Assembly (NCBI GenBank): GCA_030532465.1
Contig: JAUNLC010000010.1
Location: forward strand, 1-32,120
Length of the DNA stretch: 32,120 bases
Direction: 5' to 3'
Source: Campylobacter sp.
GTDB taxonomy: Bacteria; Campylobacterota; Campylobacteria; Campylobacterales; Campylobacteraceae
The notes under the pieces are model-generated. The model made no database searches. It worked only from the letters and a program-made list of their open reading frames with translations, and had not been told where the DNA came from. Below are positions 14,677-22,098 of the stretch, in pieces. Numbering within the stretch: position 1 is the stretch's first letter; every line of letters begins with the position of its first letter. Made by a program: the position numbers and the translations under genes.

Positions 14677-16735
14677 GATTCGAATCGCGCACAAAAGCAA
14701 AAATAGAGTAAGATTCATCTGCGAAGAGATAACCAATGATTCCGATGAGAGCTTTATAGAGGCGCAAATTTCCGAATTTAGACATATAAAAAGCGTAAGG
14801 GTAAACAAAAAAGCCAAAAGCATAATCGTAGAATTTTACTCAAATTTAGAAGATATCGTTAAATTCTTAGAAAATTTGCAAATCAAAAATTTAAGCAATA
14901 AAAAAGACGCTCCAAGCAAGGCTGAAATTTATAAAGCAGCCCTTTCTATGGCTATTACTCCACTTATCCCCGACGGTAAATTTAAGGCTATAGCTACGAC
15001 TTACGCTTCGGCTCCTCTTTTTTCAGAAGGCCTTAAGGAGTTGTTTAGCGAGGGCGTAACTTCAAAGGTTCTTGAGGCTATGGCGGTAGGAGTTAGCCTT
15101 GCAAGGCATGATTATCTAGCGGCAAACGGGACGAATTTAATGCTTGCTCTTGGCGAGTATATAGAAGAAAGCACGGTTCATAGAAGCGATGATCTGGTAA
15201 AAGAGCTGGCAAAACCAAATATAGAAGAGGTCTGGGTCGAAAAGATATCAAAAGGCAAAAAAACACTTGAAAAAGTGCCTACTCAAAGCGTAAAAATAGG
15301 CGATATAGTAGTAGTAGGAGCTGGCGAAAGTATCGGCATAGACGGATATATCGTAGATGGAGCCGCAAGTGTAAACCAAGTATCCATGACCGGAGAGGCG
15401 GAACCGGTTAAAAAAGAGCGCGGAGACCGCGTTATGAGCGGAACGGTAGTTGAGGACGGACGCATTAAAATTTGGGCCGAAAGAGTTGCCGAAGAGAGCG
15501 CTACCGCACGGATAAAGCAATATATCCAAAGCTCGTTAAACGAAAAATCAAGCGTTGGACTAAAAGCTACCAAACTTGCAGATAAACTTGTGCCCGTTAC
15601 TCTTTCTTTAGCGGGCTTATCTTACATTATGAGTAACGATATGAAAAGGGTTGCCTCGGTTCTTCAAGCGGATTACTCCTGCGCGCTTAAGCTTGCAACT
15701 CCGGTGGCGTTTAAATCAAGCATATCAAAGGCGGGGCGAAACGGAGTGCTCATAAAAGGGGCTAAAGCCATAGAAGCTCTTGCGGCCGCGGATACCTTCG
15801 TCTTTGATAAGACGGGAACTCTCACTCACGGAAGCTTGCAGGTAGTTGAAATTCACTCTTTTAAAGAAGATGTCAGCGAAAACGAACTTTTAAATTTGAC
15901 CGCAAGCGCGGAAGAGCACTATTTTCATCCCGTGGCGGAGGCTATCGTAAAGGCGGCTCGCGAGATAGGATTTCACCATATACATCACGATGAAGTTGAA
16001 TTCATCGTTGCGCACGGAGTTAAAACACATGTAAACGGCAAAGAGGTTATCATAGGCAGTAGGCATTTTTTGGAAGATGATGAGAAAATTTGTTTTAAAG
16101 AGCATGAGGATATCATCAAACACGCTATAGATAACGGCTTAACGCTGCTTTACGTAGGTTACGACAAAGAGCTTTTAGGCGTTATAGCCATGAAAGATAC
16201 GATGAGAGAAAATGCCAAAGAGGCGTTAAGCGAGCTTAAAAAGATGGGTGTTAAAGAACTTATAATGCTAACGGGCGATATCGAAAGAAAAGCTCATCAA
16301 GTAGCAAGCGAGCTTGGCATCGATAGAGTCTTTGCAAACTGCCTTCCAACCGATAAAGCAAGCATCATCGAGCAGCTTAAAAAAGAGGGTAAAAACGTAG
16401 CTTTCATAGGCGACGGTATCAACGACGCTCCAAGCCTAATGAAGGCAAATGTGGGTATAAGCATGCAAAAAGGAGCCGATATCGCTAAAGCCACGGCTGA
16501 TATAAGCTTGCTTAAAGATGATATTTTCGCCGTAGTTACCGCAAAAGAGACGGCAAACAAGACTATGAGGCTGATAAATTCAAACTTTAGCGCTACGGTG
16601 GGCATAAACTCTCTTATATTAGCAGGAGCGACTTTTGGCTTTTTAAACCCTATCGCAACGGCGCTTTTACACAACGGCACCACGATAGGACTGCTTGCAA
16701 ATTCTATGAAGGGCGTAAAGCTACATAAAAAATAG
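14660..16735 (+). CDS. Heavy-metal P1B-type ATPase with SCA motif (FezB-like candidate)
   Basis: The protein is 691 residues from TTG 14660, with AAAGG six bases upstream inside the previous gene. The N-terminus has NRVR (15-18) within an HMA2-like fold lacking CxxC. The actuator loop is intact (MTGEAEP, 243-249). The membrane motif is DYSCALKLATP (Ser340-Cys341-Ala342) rather than CPC. Asp383 in DKTGTLT, His423-Pro424 and GDGINDAP (584-591) are all present, so the pump should be active. An SCA-type motif without N-terminal CxxC fits what I recall of P1B-6 ATPases, the class of the ferrosome protein FezB, which moves iron. Subgroup and substrate need alignment. It lies 38 bases before the symporter gene. 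Confidence 0.92.
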   Translation: MSRKNKIRIAHKSKNRVRFICEEITNDSDESFIEAQISEFRHIKSVRVNKKAKSIIVEFYSNLEDIVKFLENLQIKNLSNKKDAPSKAEIYKAALSMAITPLIPDGKFKAIATTYASAPLFSEGLKELFSEGVTSKVLEAMAVGVSLARHDYLAANGTNLMLALGEYIEESTVHRSDDLVKELAKPNIEEVWVEKISKGKKTLEKVPTQSVKIGDIVVVGAGESIGIDGYIVDGAASVNQVSMTGEAEPVKKERGDRVMSGTVVEDGRIKIWAERVAEESATARIKQYIQSSLNEKSSVGLKATKLADKLVPVTLSLAGLSYIMSNDMKRVASVLQADYSCALKLATPVAFKSSISKAGRNGVLIKGAKAIEALAAADTFVFDKTGTLTHGSLQVVEIHSFKEDVSENELLNLTASAEEHYFHPVAEAIVKAAREIGFHHIHHDEVEFIVAHGVKTHVNGKEVIIGSRHFLEDDEKICFKEHEDIIKHAIDNGLTLLYVGYDKELLGVIAMKDTMRENAKEALSELKKMGVKELIMLTGDIERKAHQVASELGIDRVFANCLPTDKASIIEQLKKEGKNVAFIGDGINDAPSLMKANVGISMQKGADIAKATADISLLKDDIFAVVTAKETANKTMRLINSNFSATVGINSLILAGATFGFLNPIATALLHNGTTIGLLANSMKGVKLHKK

Positions 16736-16773
16736 TTTGCAAGATAGATAAATTTAAGACTAGATAGGTTTTT

Positions 16774-18231
16774 ATGGATAAATTTTTGGATTTGATAAAT
16801 GATAAATTGGATTTGATAAACGGATTTTTGTATGGATATTTTCTAGTTATAGCTCTTATACTTGCAGGAATTTACTTTAGCTATATCACTAGATTTGTTC
16901 AATTTAGAATGTTTTTTGAAGCTTTTCGCGTCCTTATGGAAAAAAAGGATAGATACAATAAAAACCAGATATCTCCTTTTCAAGCGCTTATGATCTCAAC
17001 GGCTTCAAGGGTTGGCATAGGCAATATCGCAGGAATTTCCGCCGCCATAGTTGCAGGAGGTCCTGGAGCGCTTTTTTGGATGTGTCTGATGGCGTTTTTA
17101 GGATCCGCTTCGGCATTTGCCGAAAGCACGCTAGCTCAAGTTTATAAGAGTAAGGATGTGCTTGGATTTAAGGGCGGGCCTGCATACTACATAAAAGACG
17201 GGCTTGGCATAAAATGGCTTGGAAGCTTGTTTGCGGCGATTCTTATCATAACCTACGCATACGGATTTAACGGACTGCAATCATACACCATGACTTCGGC
17301 GTTTGAAATTTACTACGATGCTACGGCAAGTTCGGTAAAATTTTCAGATAGCCTTCTGCCCGTTGCCATAGGCATAATCTTAATGGCCTTTAGCATAGTT
17401 TTGTTTTTCTCAAAAAGCCATATCATCGGCAAGGTAAGCTCATATATAGTGCCTTTTATGGCGCTTGCTTACGTGCTTCTTTCATTTATAGCGATTATGA
17501 TAAATTTAGACAAAATTCCCCAAGTCGTAAAAATGATATTTGAAAGCGCATTTGATTTTAAGGCGATATTTGGCGGATTTGCGGGAAGCGTGATAGTTAT
17601 AGGTATCAAACGCGGACTTTTTTCAAACGAAGCGGGCATGGGTTCTGCTCCAAATGCGGCGGCTGCGGCTCACACTAGTCATCCTGTTAAGCAAGGACTA
17701 GTGCAAGCTCTATCTGTTTTTATAGATATGACTATCTGTATAGCTTCAGGGCTTATAGTGCTATTTTCACAAGCTTACGTAAGCAAACAAACAGGCTCAA
17801 CGGGAGAGGTTTTAACGGCTCTTCCGCTTATTCAAGCTGCTATGAGAGAGTATTACGGCGAGATCGGACTTCACTTTATAACCGTTGCGGTGGTGCTTTT
17901 TGCCATAACATCGCTTATAGGGAATTTCTATTACGCGCAGGCAAATATTAAATTTCTAACCAAAAATAGCAAAATCATGTTTGTTTTTAAAATTTCGGCG
18001 GTTATTATGGTCTTTGTGGGCGCGCAGATGAACTTAAAGGTAGCTTGGAATATCGCCGATGTTACTATGGCTTTTATGGCGACTATAAATATAATTGCCA
18101 TCTTGTTTCTTTCAAAGATAATCATGAAAACCATAAAAGACTACGAAACACAACGCAAATCGGGAGTAAATCCTGAATTTCACCCTGAAAACCTAGGTAT
18201 AATGGGCACTACATGCTGGAAAGGAAAATGA
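16774..18231 (+). CDS. Alanine/glycine:cation symporter (AGCS family)
   Basis: The 485-residue polytopic membrane protein has the AGCS signatures SRVGIGNIAGISAAIVAGGPGA (split here as residues near 75-96), FKGGPAYYI and GLFSNEAGMGSAPNAAAA. These proteins import alanine or glycine with sodium or protons. The length is slightly above the family's usual 440-480 residues but complete. It lies in the metal cluster by spacing (38 bases after the second ATPase), and its stop overlaps the next gene (ATGATG), so it is probably cotranscribed; a role in metal handling is not evident. Confidence 0.93.
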   Translation: MDKFLDLINDKLDLINGFLYGYFLVIALILAGIYFSYITRFVQFRMFFEAFRVLMEKKDRYNKNQISPFQALMISTASRVGIGNIAGISAAIVAGGPGALFWMCLMAFLGSASAFAESTLAQVYKSKDVLGFKGGPAYYIKDGLGIKWLGSLFAAILIITYAYGFNGLQSYTMTSAFEIYYDATASSVKFSDSLLPVAIGIILMAFSIVLFFSKSHIIGKVSSYIVPFMALAYVLLSFIAIMINLDKIPQVVKMIFESAFDFKAIFGGFAGSVIVIGIKRGLFSNEAGMGSAPNAAAAAHTSHPVKQGLVQALSVFIDMTICIASGLIVLFSQAYVSKQTGSTGEVLTALPLIQAAMREYYGEIGLHFITVAVVLFAITSLIGNFYYAQANIKFLTKNSKIMFVFKISAVIMVFVGAQMNLKVAWNIADVTMAFMATINIIAILFLSKIIMKTIKDYETQRKSGVNPEFHPENLGIMGTTCWKGK

Positions 18232-18515
18232 TGATAAGCGGAGAACTTTTAAATTTAAATACGCATAGAAAAGTTGCCAAAATAGGCATGAGCGTGTCTT
18301 TGGCTACCGTTTGCATAACCTCGTTTAATACAAAAAATAGCGCTTCCGCCAAACTTCATACGGTTGCAGGCTGGGCGTTTGTGGGATTTTCGCTATATCA
18401 TGCGGGACTTTACGATAACGGTATATTTAAAAACATGATAATAAACGCTCAAAGAAAAAATGCCGTAAAAAAGAGAGTCGCAAAAGGCAAAAAGAGTAAA
18501 GATGTTACTCAGTGA
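18231..18515 (+). CDS. Small two-helix membrane protein with His pair
   Basis: The protein is 94 residues from ATG 18231, with AGGA five bases upstream; ATG 18228 is also possible. The first hydrophobic segment is at 16-32. The second (LHTVAGWAFVGFSLYHAGLY, 42-61) has His43 and His57 fourteen residues apart on one helix, a spacing seen in b-type haem-binding helices such as those of DUF4405 proteins. A basic C-terminal tail follows (KKRVAKGKKSK). Haem binding is a guess from this spacing. It overlaps the symporter upstream and modD downstream by 1 and 14 bases, so it belongs to the same transcript. Confidence 0.7.
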   Translation: MISGELLNLNTHRKVAKIGMSVSLATVCITSFNTKNSASAKLHTVAGWAFVGFSLYHAGLYDNGIFKNMIINAQRKNAVKKRVAKGKKSKDVTQ

Positions 18516-19341
18516 TGCTGAAATTTTAGCCTATATCAACGAGGATTTGCCCTACTTTGATCTTACGACAAGCCTTCAAGATACCTATAAAAACGCAGTT
18601 TTAGAGATAAAAACAAGAGAAGATATCATCGTAAGCTGCGTTGATATCTCGGCTAGGATTGCAAATTTATTAGGATGCGAGGCTAGTATTTGCGTGCCAA
18701 ATTCAAAGCAGGCAAAAGCGGGTGAAACAATCATTAAAATTTCAGGCAGCTACAACGACGTACATAAAGTTTGGAAACTAGCTCAAATCACGCTTGAATA
18801 CGCTTGCAAAATTTCAACCTATACAAATTTAATGGTTAAAGAGGCTAGAAAGGTAAGTGATAAATGCCAAATTTTAACCACAAGAAAGACCTTTCCATTT
18901 GCCAAAAAGCTCTGTTTAAAAGCCGTTTTAGAAGGAGGCGGAAGCGTTCACAGGCTAAATTTGAGCGATAGCGTGCTGTTTTTTGACAACCATATCAAGG
19001 CTTATGATAGTTTTGATGAATTCTTAGCTCAAATTCCAAATTTCAAAGCTAGAGCTCCTGAAAGAAAGATCATAGTAGAGTGTGAAGAGCTTGAAAATTT
19101 TGCCAAGCTTTTAAAGGCTGGCGCGGACGGGATTCAGTGTGACAAAATGAGTGTAGATGAGCTTAAAAAGGCGGTAAATTTAAAAAACGAAGCCGGCGCA
19201 AACACTATCATCATCGCAAGCGGAGGCATAAACGCTAAAAACGTCGCTCTTTATGCAGCTACCGGCATTGATGCGGTCACAACCTCAGCAGTATATACGC
19301 AAGGTATGGCTGATTTAACAAGTGTGCTAAGCCTGATATAG
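18502..19341 (+). CDS. modD: ModD, quinolinate phosphoribosyltransferase-like protein
   Basis: The 279-residue protein has the nicotinate-nucleotide pyrophosphorylase fold. It has an N-terminal LLSDAEILAYINEDLPYFDLTT typical of ModD (split around residues 2-23), then TTRKTFPFAKKLCLKAVLEGG and the late IIIASGGINAKNVALYAATGIDAV. True NadC has TRKTTPGLR at the middle site; the TRKTFPFAK here is the ModD form. ModD usually travels with molybdate transport genes, but none are present. It closes the metal cluster, and its biochemical role there is not established. The start ATG lies inside the preceding gene. Confidence 0.85.
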   Translation: MLLSDAEILAYINEDLPYFDLTTSLQDTYKNAVLEIKTREDIIVSCVDISARIANLLGCEASICVPNSKQAKAGETIIKISGSYNDVHKVWKLAQITLEYACKISTYTNLMVKEARKVSDKCQILTTRKTFPFAKKLCLKAVLEGGGSVHRLNLSDSVLFFDNHIKAYDSFDEFLAQIPNFKARAPERKIIVECEELENFAKLLKAGADGIQCDKMSVDELKKAVNLKNEAGANTIIIASGGINAKNVALYAATGIDAVTTSAVYTQGMADLTSVLSLI

Positions 19342-19386
19342 TCTAGTCAACAATATCTTTTATCAATTTTACTTTTACGCTTGTTG

Positions 19387-19864
19387 TCATCTCATCGTTT
19401 TAAAATTTAATTCTATCCGAACCGTAAAATAAAATTTCTTTATTGTTAAAAACTTTAGCAAAAACTCGTCAAAATCCTCTAAATTTCTATATACATGACA
19501 ACTTATAATTATTTTATTATGATTATAAAAAACGAGCATAGACACTCTATAAAGTAAATATTTTCTAGCGGAAATTTTTCGCCCGCAAAAGTTACTAATT
19601 TTTTATTTCTTACCAGAAGTCCTTACCTGATAAATCCCAATATCTCTATAAATAAGCACAATACAAGTCATACCAAGCACTACTGCGCCCAATTTAAAAA
19701 ATAGAATTTTCTATAAAAATAAAATACGAAGCTATCATAAAGATGATGCTAAAAATAATTCTAAGAAGGGCTAAAAACCTTATGCAGCAAAGATATTCAC
19801 ATACTATCTCTTTATCGCTATCAAGCTTTATACATTCAGGAGTTTTGATAAAGTATCTTAAATT
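19387..19864 (-). pseudogene. Decayed gene for a membrane protein with a PH-like C-terminal domain
   Basis: This fills most of the 579-base gap between modD and glyS. Reading the minus strand gives a coherent protein only by switching frame three times, each near a six-base homopolymer (19696-19701, 19599-19604, 19527-19532). The pieces are RYFIKTPECIKLDSDKEIV then two hydrophobic segments (RFLALLRIIFSIIFMIASYF; KLGAVVLGMTCIVLIY), then IGIYQVRTSG, LVTFAGEKFPLENIYFIECL and VYRNLEDFDEFLLKF. The last parts resemble a bacterial PH-like domain ending (N-x-E-D-F). No start codon opens the first piece and a stop lies just before it. Family identity is uncertain; the decay is clear unless sequencing errors caused the shifts. 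Confidence 0.6.
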
Positions 19865-19871
19865 TTAGCCC

Positions 19872-19912
19872 TAAAAAGCAAAACGGCGGCACAGCCAAGC
19901 AGCCATACCGCC
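19872..19912 (-). terminator. Rho-independent terminator of glyS
   Basis: On the minus strand GGCGG and CCGCC (19908-19912 with 19885-19889) enclose an inner paired ATGGC/GCTGT, followed by GTTTTGCTTTTT. It lies 8 bases after the glyS stop codon, at the end of the long minus-strand operon. Confidence 0.75.
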
Positions 19913-19920
19913 AAAATTTA

Positions 19921-21948
19921 TCAAAGACTAATCTCTTTGATATCCGCTATCTTTAAAAACTCTTTATAAATTTGTCCAACAAGCGCGATACGGTTCTTGC
20001 GGATTTTTTCATCATCCACGTTTATCATAACCTTATCAAAGAAGTTATCGATAACGCTTTTAAGCCCAAACAGACTTTGCAAACGCTCTTTATAAGGCTC
20101 ATCCTTGCTAATAGCCTCTTTAAATTTAGCCTCAATCTCTCTTTCGGCATCGTTTTCAAAGAGGGTTTCATTAACTGCGCCTATCTCTTCGTCTTTAATG
20201 ATATTTGCAAGGCGTTTAAAGGTGCTAAAATTCTCTCTAAAATCACTTGCTGCACTAATTTCACTAAGAGCTTTTATAGCTTCGCATTGAGCTAAGATAT
20301 CTTTTTTCTCGCTTGCAAGGCAAGCTTTGATGATCGAGGCGTTAACATCAAAAAATGTATAAAGCCTATCAAATATAAAATTTTCAAGCGTTTTTAAGTC
20401 AAATTTGGCGTAGTTTGGCGCAAGCGAAGATAAAATTTCACTCACGTTAAATTTAAGCCCTTCATTTAACACGATCTTGATTATCCCGTTTGCGGCGCGG
20501 CGTAAAGCGTATGGATCTTTATTTCCGCTTGGAATTTTACCCACGCTAAATAGCCCCATGAGAGTATCTATCTTTGCACTCATCGCGACAACCGAGCTAA
20601 ATATCCCGCTTGGACACTCGCTGTTTTCACCGCTTGGAAGATATTGCTGCGATATAGCGCGGCTTACGAGCTCGCTCTCGCCTTTGGCCTTTGCGTAGTA
20701 TCCACCCATAACTCCTTGAAGCTCTGGAAATTCATATACCATCTGAGTGGTTAGATCAGCCTTGCTAAGCATAACCGCTCTTTCAAGCAGTTTTTCATAC
20801 CCATTACCCGCTTCCGACTTAAGCTCTTTGTCATAAATTTTAGCTAGCTCTTGCGCTGTTTTAAGCTCTCTAAGCTGCTTATCATAGGTGCTTCCAAGCT
20901 CTTTTAAGTAGGTTATGTTTTTAAGCTTTTCAGGGCTAAATTCAGCCGCCAAGTCACTTTGCCAAAAGAACATCGCATCACTTAGTCTTGCGCGAAGTAC
21001 TTTTTCGTTTCCTTTTACTATAAGCGCGTAATCATCGCATATAGCGTTGCTTACAACCACAAAGTGATTGCTTAGTTTGCCATCTTTAAATACGGGAAAG
21101 TAGCGCTGATTTTCTTTCATGGAAGTAATGATCGCCTCGCTTGGAACCTCTAAAAATTTAGCGTCAAATTCGCCAAGCAAAGCCGTCGGAAACTCCGTAA
21201 TCGCCACAACCTCATCAAGCAAAGCCTCATCTATTTCTATATCAAAGCCGCTTTTTTGCTCTATCTGCTTAAACTGCGCTAAAATCCTCTCTCTGCGAGC
21301 CTTTTCATCAAGTATAACGCCTATCTTATCCATGCTATCAAAGTATTCGCGAGCGTTATTTACGCTAAATTTCTCATAACTCACGCTTCTGTGCTGATAG
21401 ATACTGTTTGATGACTCCACGTCAAATTTCTTAAAACCAACTACCTCATCGCCAAGCAGGCAAAGAAACGATCTAATCGGGCGAATAAACTCAAATTTAC
21501 CCTCGCCCCAACGCATCGACTTACCGAAATTTAGGCTCAGCAAAAATTTCTCTATCATATCTCCAAGCAGCTCTTTGCTAGCTCTGCCCTCTACAGGCTT
21601 TTTGTGATATAAAACCTCTTTGCCGTTTATCGTCTCAAATTTAAGATCGTTCTCGTTTATGCCGCACTTTTTAGCAAAGCTAAGCGCAGCAGCCGTAAAT
21701 TCCCCGTCTTTGATCGCAACCTGTTTTGGCGCACCGATAAATTCCGCAAAGCTATCGGGCTGTCTAAGCTCAAATTCGGGATGATAAAAGACGATCCTAC
21801 GAGGCGTATAGTAAAACTCGCACTCGCTTGATAGATTATTTTCAGCCAAAACATCTTGCCATTTAGCCTTGATATTGCCCGACTCTTTTAAAAACGGAAT
21901 CGCAGGCAGCTCCTCAACGCCGATCTCAACCAAAAGCTCCTTTTTCAT
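19921..21948 (-). CDS. glyS: Glycyl-tRNA synthetase beta subunit
   Basis: The protein is 675 residues from ATG 21948 (AGAGG nine bases upstream; a TTG at 21957 would sit on the ribosome site). It opens with the family signature ELLVEIGVEELPA and contains SMRWGEGKFEFIRPIRS, TEFPTALLGEFDAKFLEVP and AMSAKIDTLMGLFSVG. It ends with an all-helical anticodon-binding region. It acts with the alpha subunit GlyQ, which is not in this window, to charge tRNA-Gly. It is the last gene of the leuD-to-glyS run. The length is normal. Confidence 0.95.
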   Translation of the reverse strand: MKKELLVEIGVEELPAIPFLKESGNIKAKWQDVLAENNLSSECEFYYTPRRIVFYHPEFELRQPDSFAEFIGAPKQVAIKDGEFTAAALSFAKKCGINENDLKFETINGKEVLYHKKPVEGRASKELLGDMIEKFLLSLNFGKSMRWGEGKFEFIRPIRSFLCLLGDEVVGFKKFDVESSNSIYQHRSVSYEKFSVNNAREYFDSMDKIGVILDEKARRERILAQFKQIEQKSGFDIEIDEALLDEVVAITEFPTALLGEFDAKFLEVPSEAIITSMKENQRYFPVFKDGKLSNHFVVVSNAICDDYALIVKGNEKVLRARLSDAMFFWQSDLAAEFSPEKLKNITYLKELGSTYDKQLRELKTAQELAKIYDKELKSEAGNGYEKLLERAVMLSKADLTTQMVYEFPELQGVMGGYYAKAKGESELVSRAISQQYLPSGENSECPSGIFSSVVAMSAKIDTLMGLFSVGKIPSGNKDPYALRRAANGIIKIVLNEGLKFNVSEILSSLAPNYAKFDLKTLENFIFDRLYTFFDVNASIIKACLASEKKDILAQCEAIKALSEISAASDFRENFSTFKRLANIIKDEEIGAVNETLFENDAEREIEAKFKEAISKDEPYKERLQSLFGLKSVIDNFFDKVMINVDDEKIRKNRIALVGQIYKEFLKIADIKEISL

Positions 21949-21963
21949 ACTCGCCAACCTCTT

Positions 21964-22098
21964 TTAAATTTCATTTTCATCTCTTTTTTTAGATTTTCTA
22001 TTCTCATTCTTATCTCTCATCTGCACGACAAATCCGCGCACCAAAAATATCATAAAAAGCACAAAAGCAGCCAGTATCAAGCTATCAAGCGCAGCCAT
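21964..22098 (-). CDS. 44-residue single-pass membrane protein
   Basis: A short reading frame between the exonuclease-like gene and glyS encodes MAALDSLILAAFVLFMIFLV (one hydrophobic helix) followed by a highly charged tail of Arg, Lys, Asp and Glu. Its ATG shares a base with the upstream TGA (TGATG), the usual sign of translational coupling, and its stop lies 15 bases before the glyS start. The N-in, positively tailed layout suggests an inner-membrane protein with the tail in the cytoplasm. No family is recognised. It is too short for most automatic callers. Confidence 0.6.
   Translation of the reverse strand: MAALDSLILAAFVLFMIFLVRGFVVQMRDKNENRKSKKRDENEI

Noticed and set aside
15248-15573. 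Minus-strand reading frames inside the second ATPase
   Set aside because: They are antisense to a full-length conserved P-type ATPase and have no ribosome site or recognisable protein features.
9977-16735. Encapsulin or magnetosome gene cluster
   Set aside because: No encapsulin shell protein, no MamA/B/K/M-type proteins and no cargo-loading peptide are visible; the ATPase-centred gene set fits a ferrosome-like reading better.
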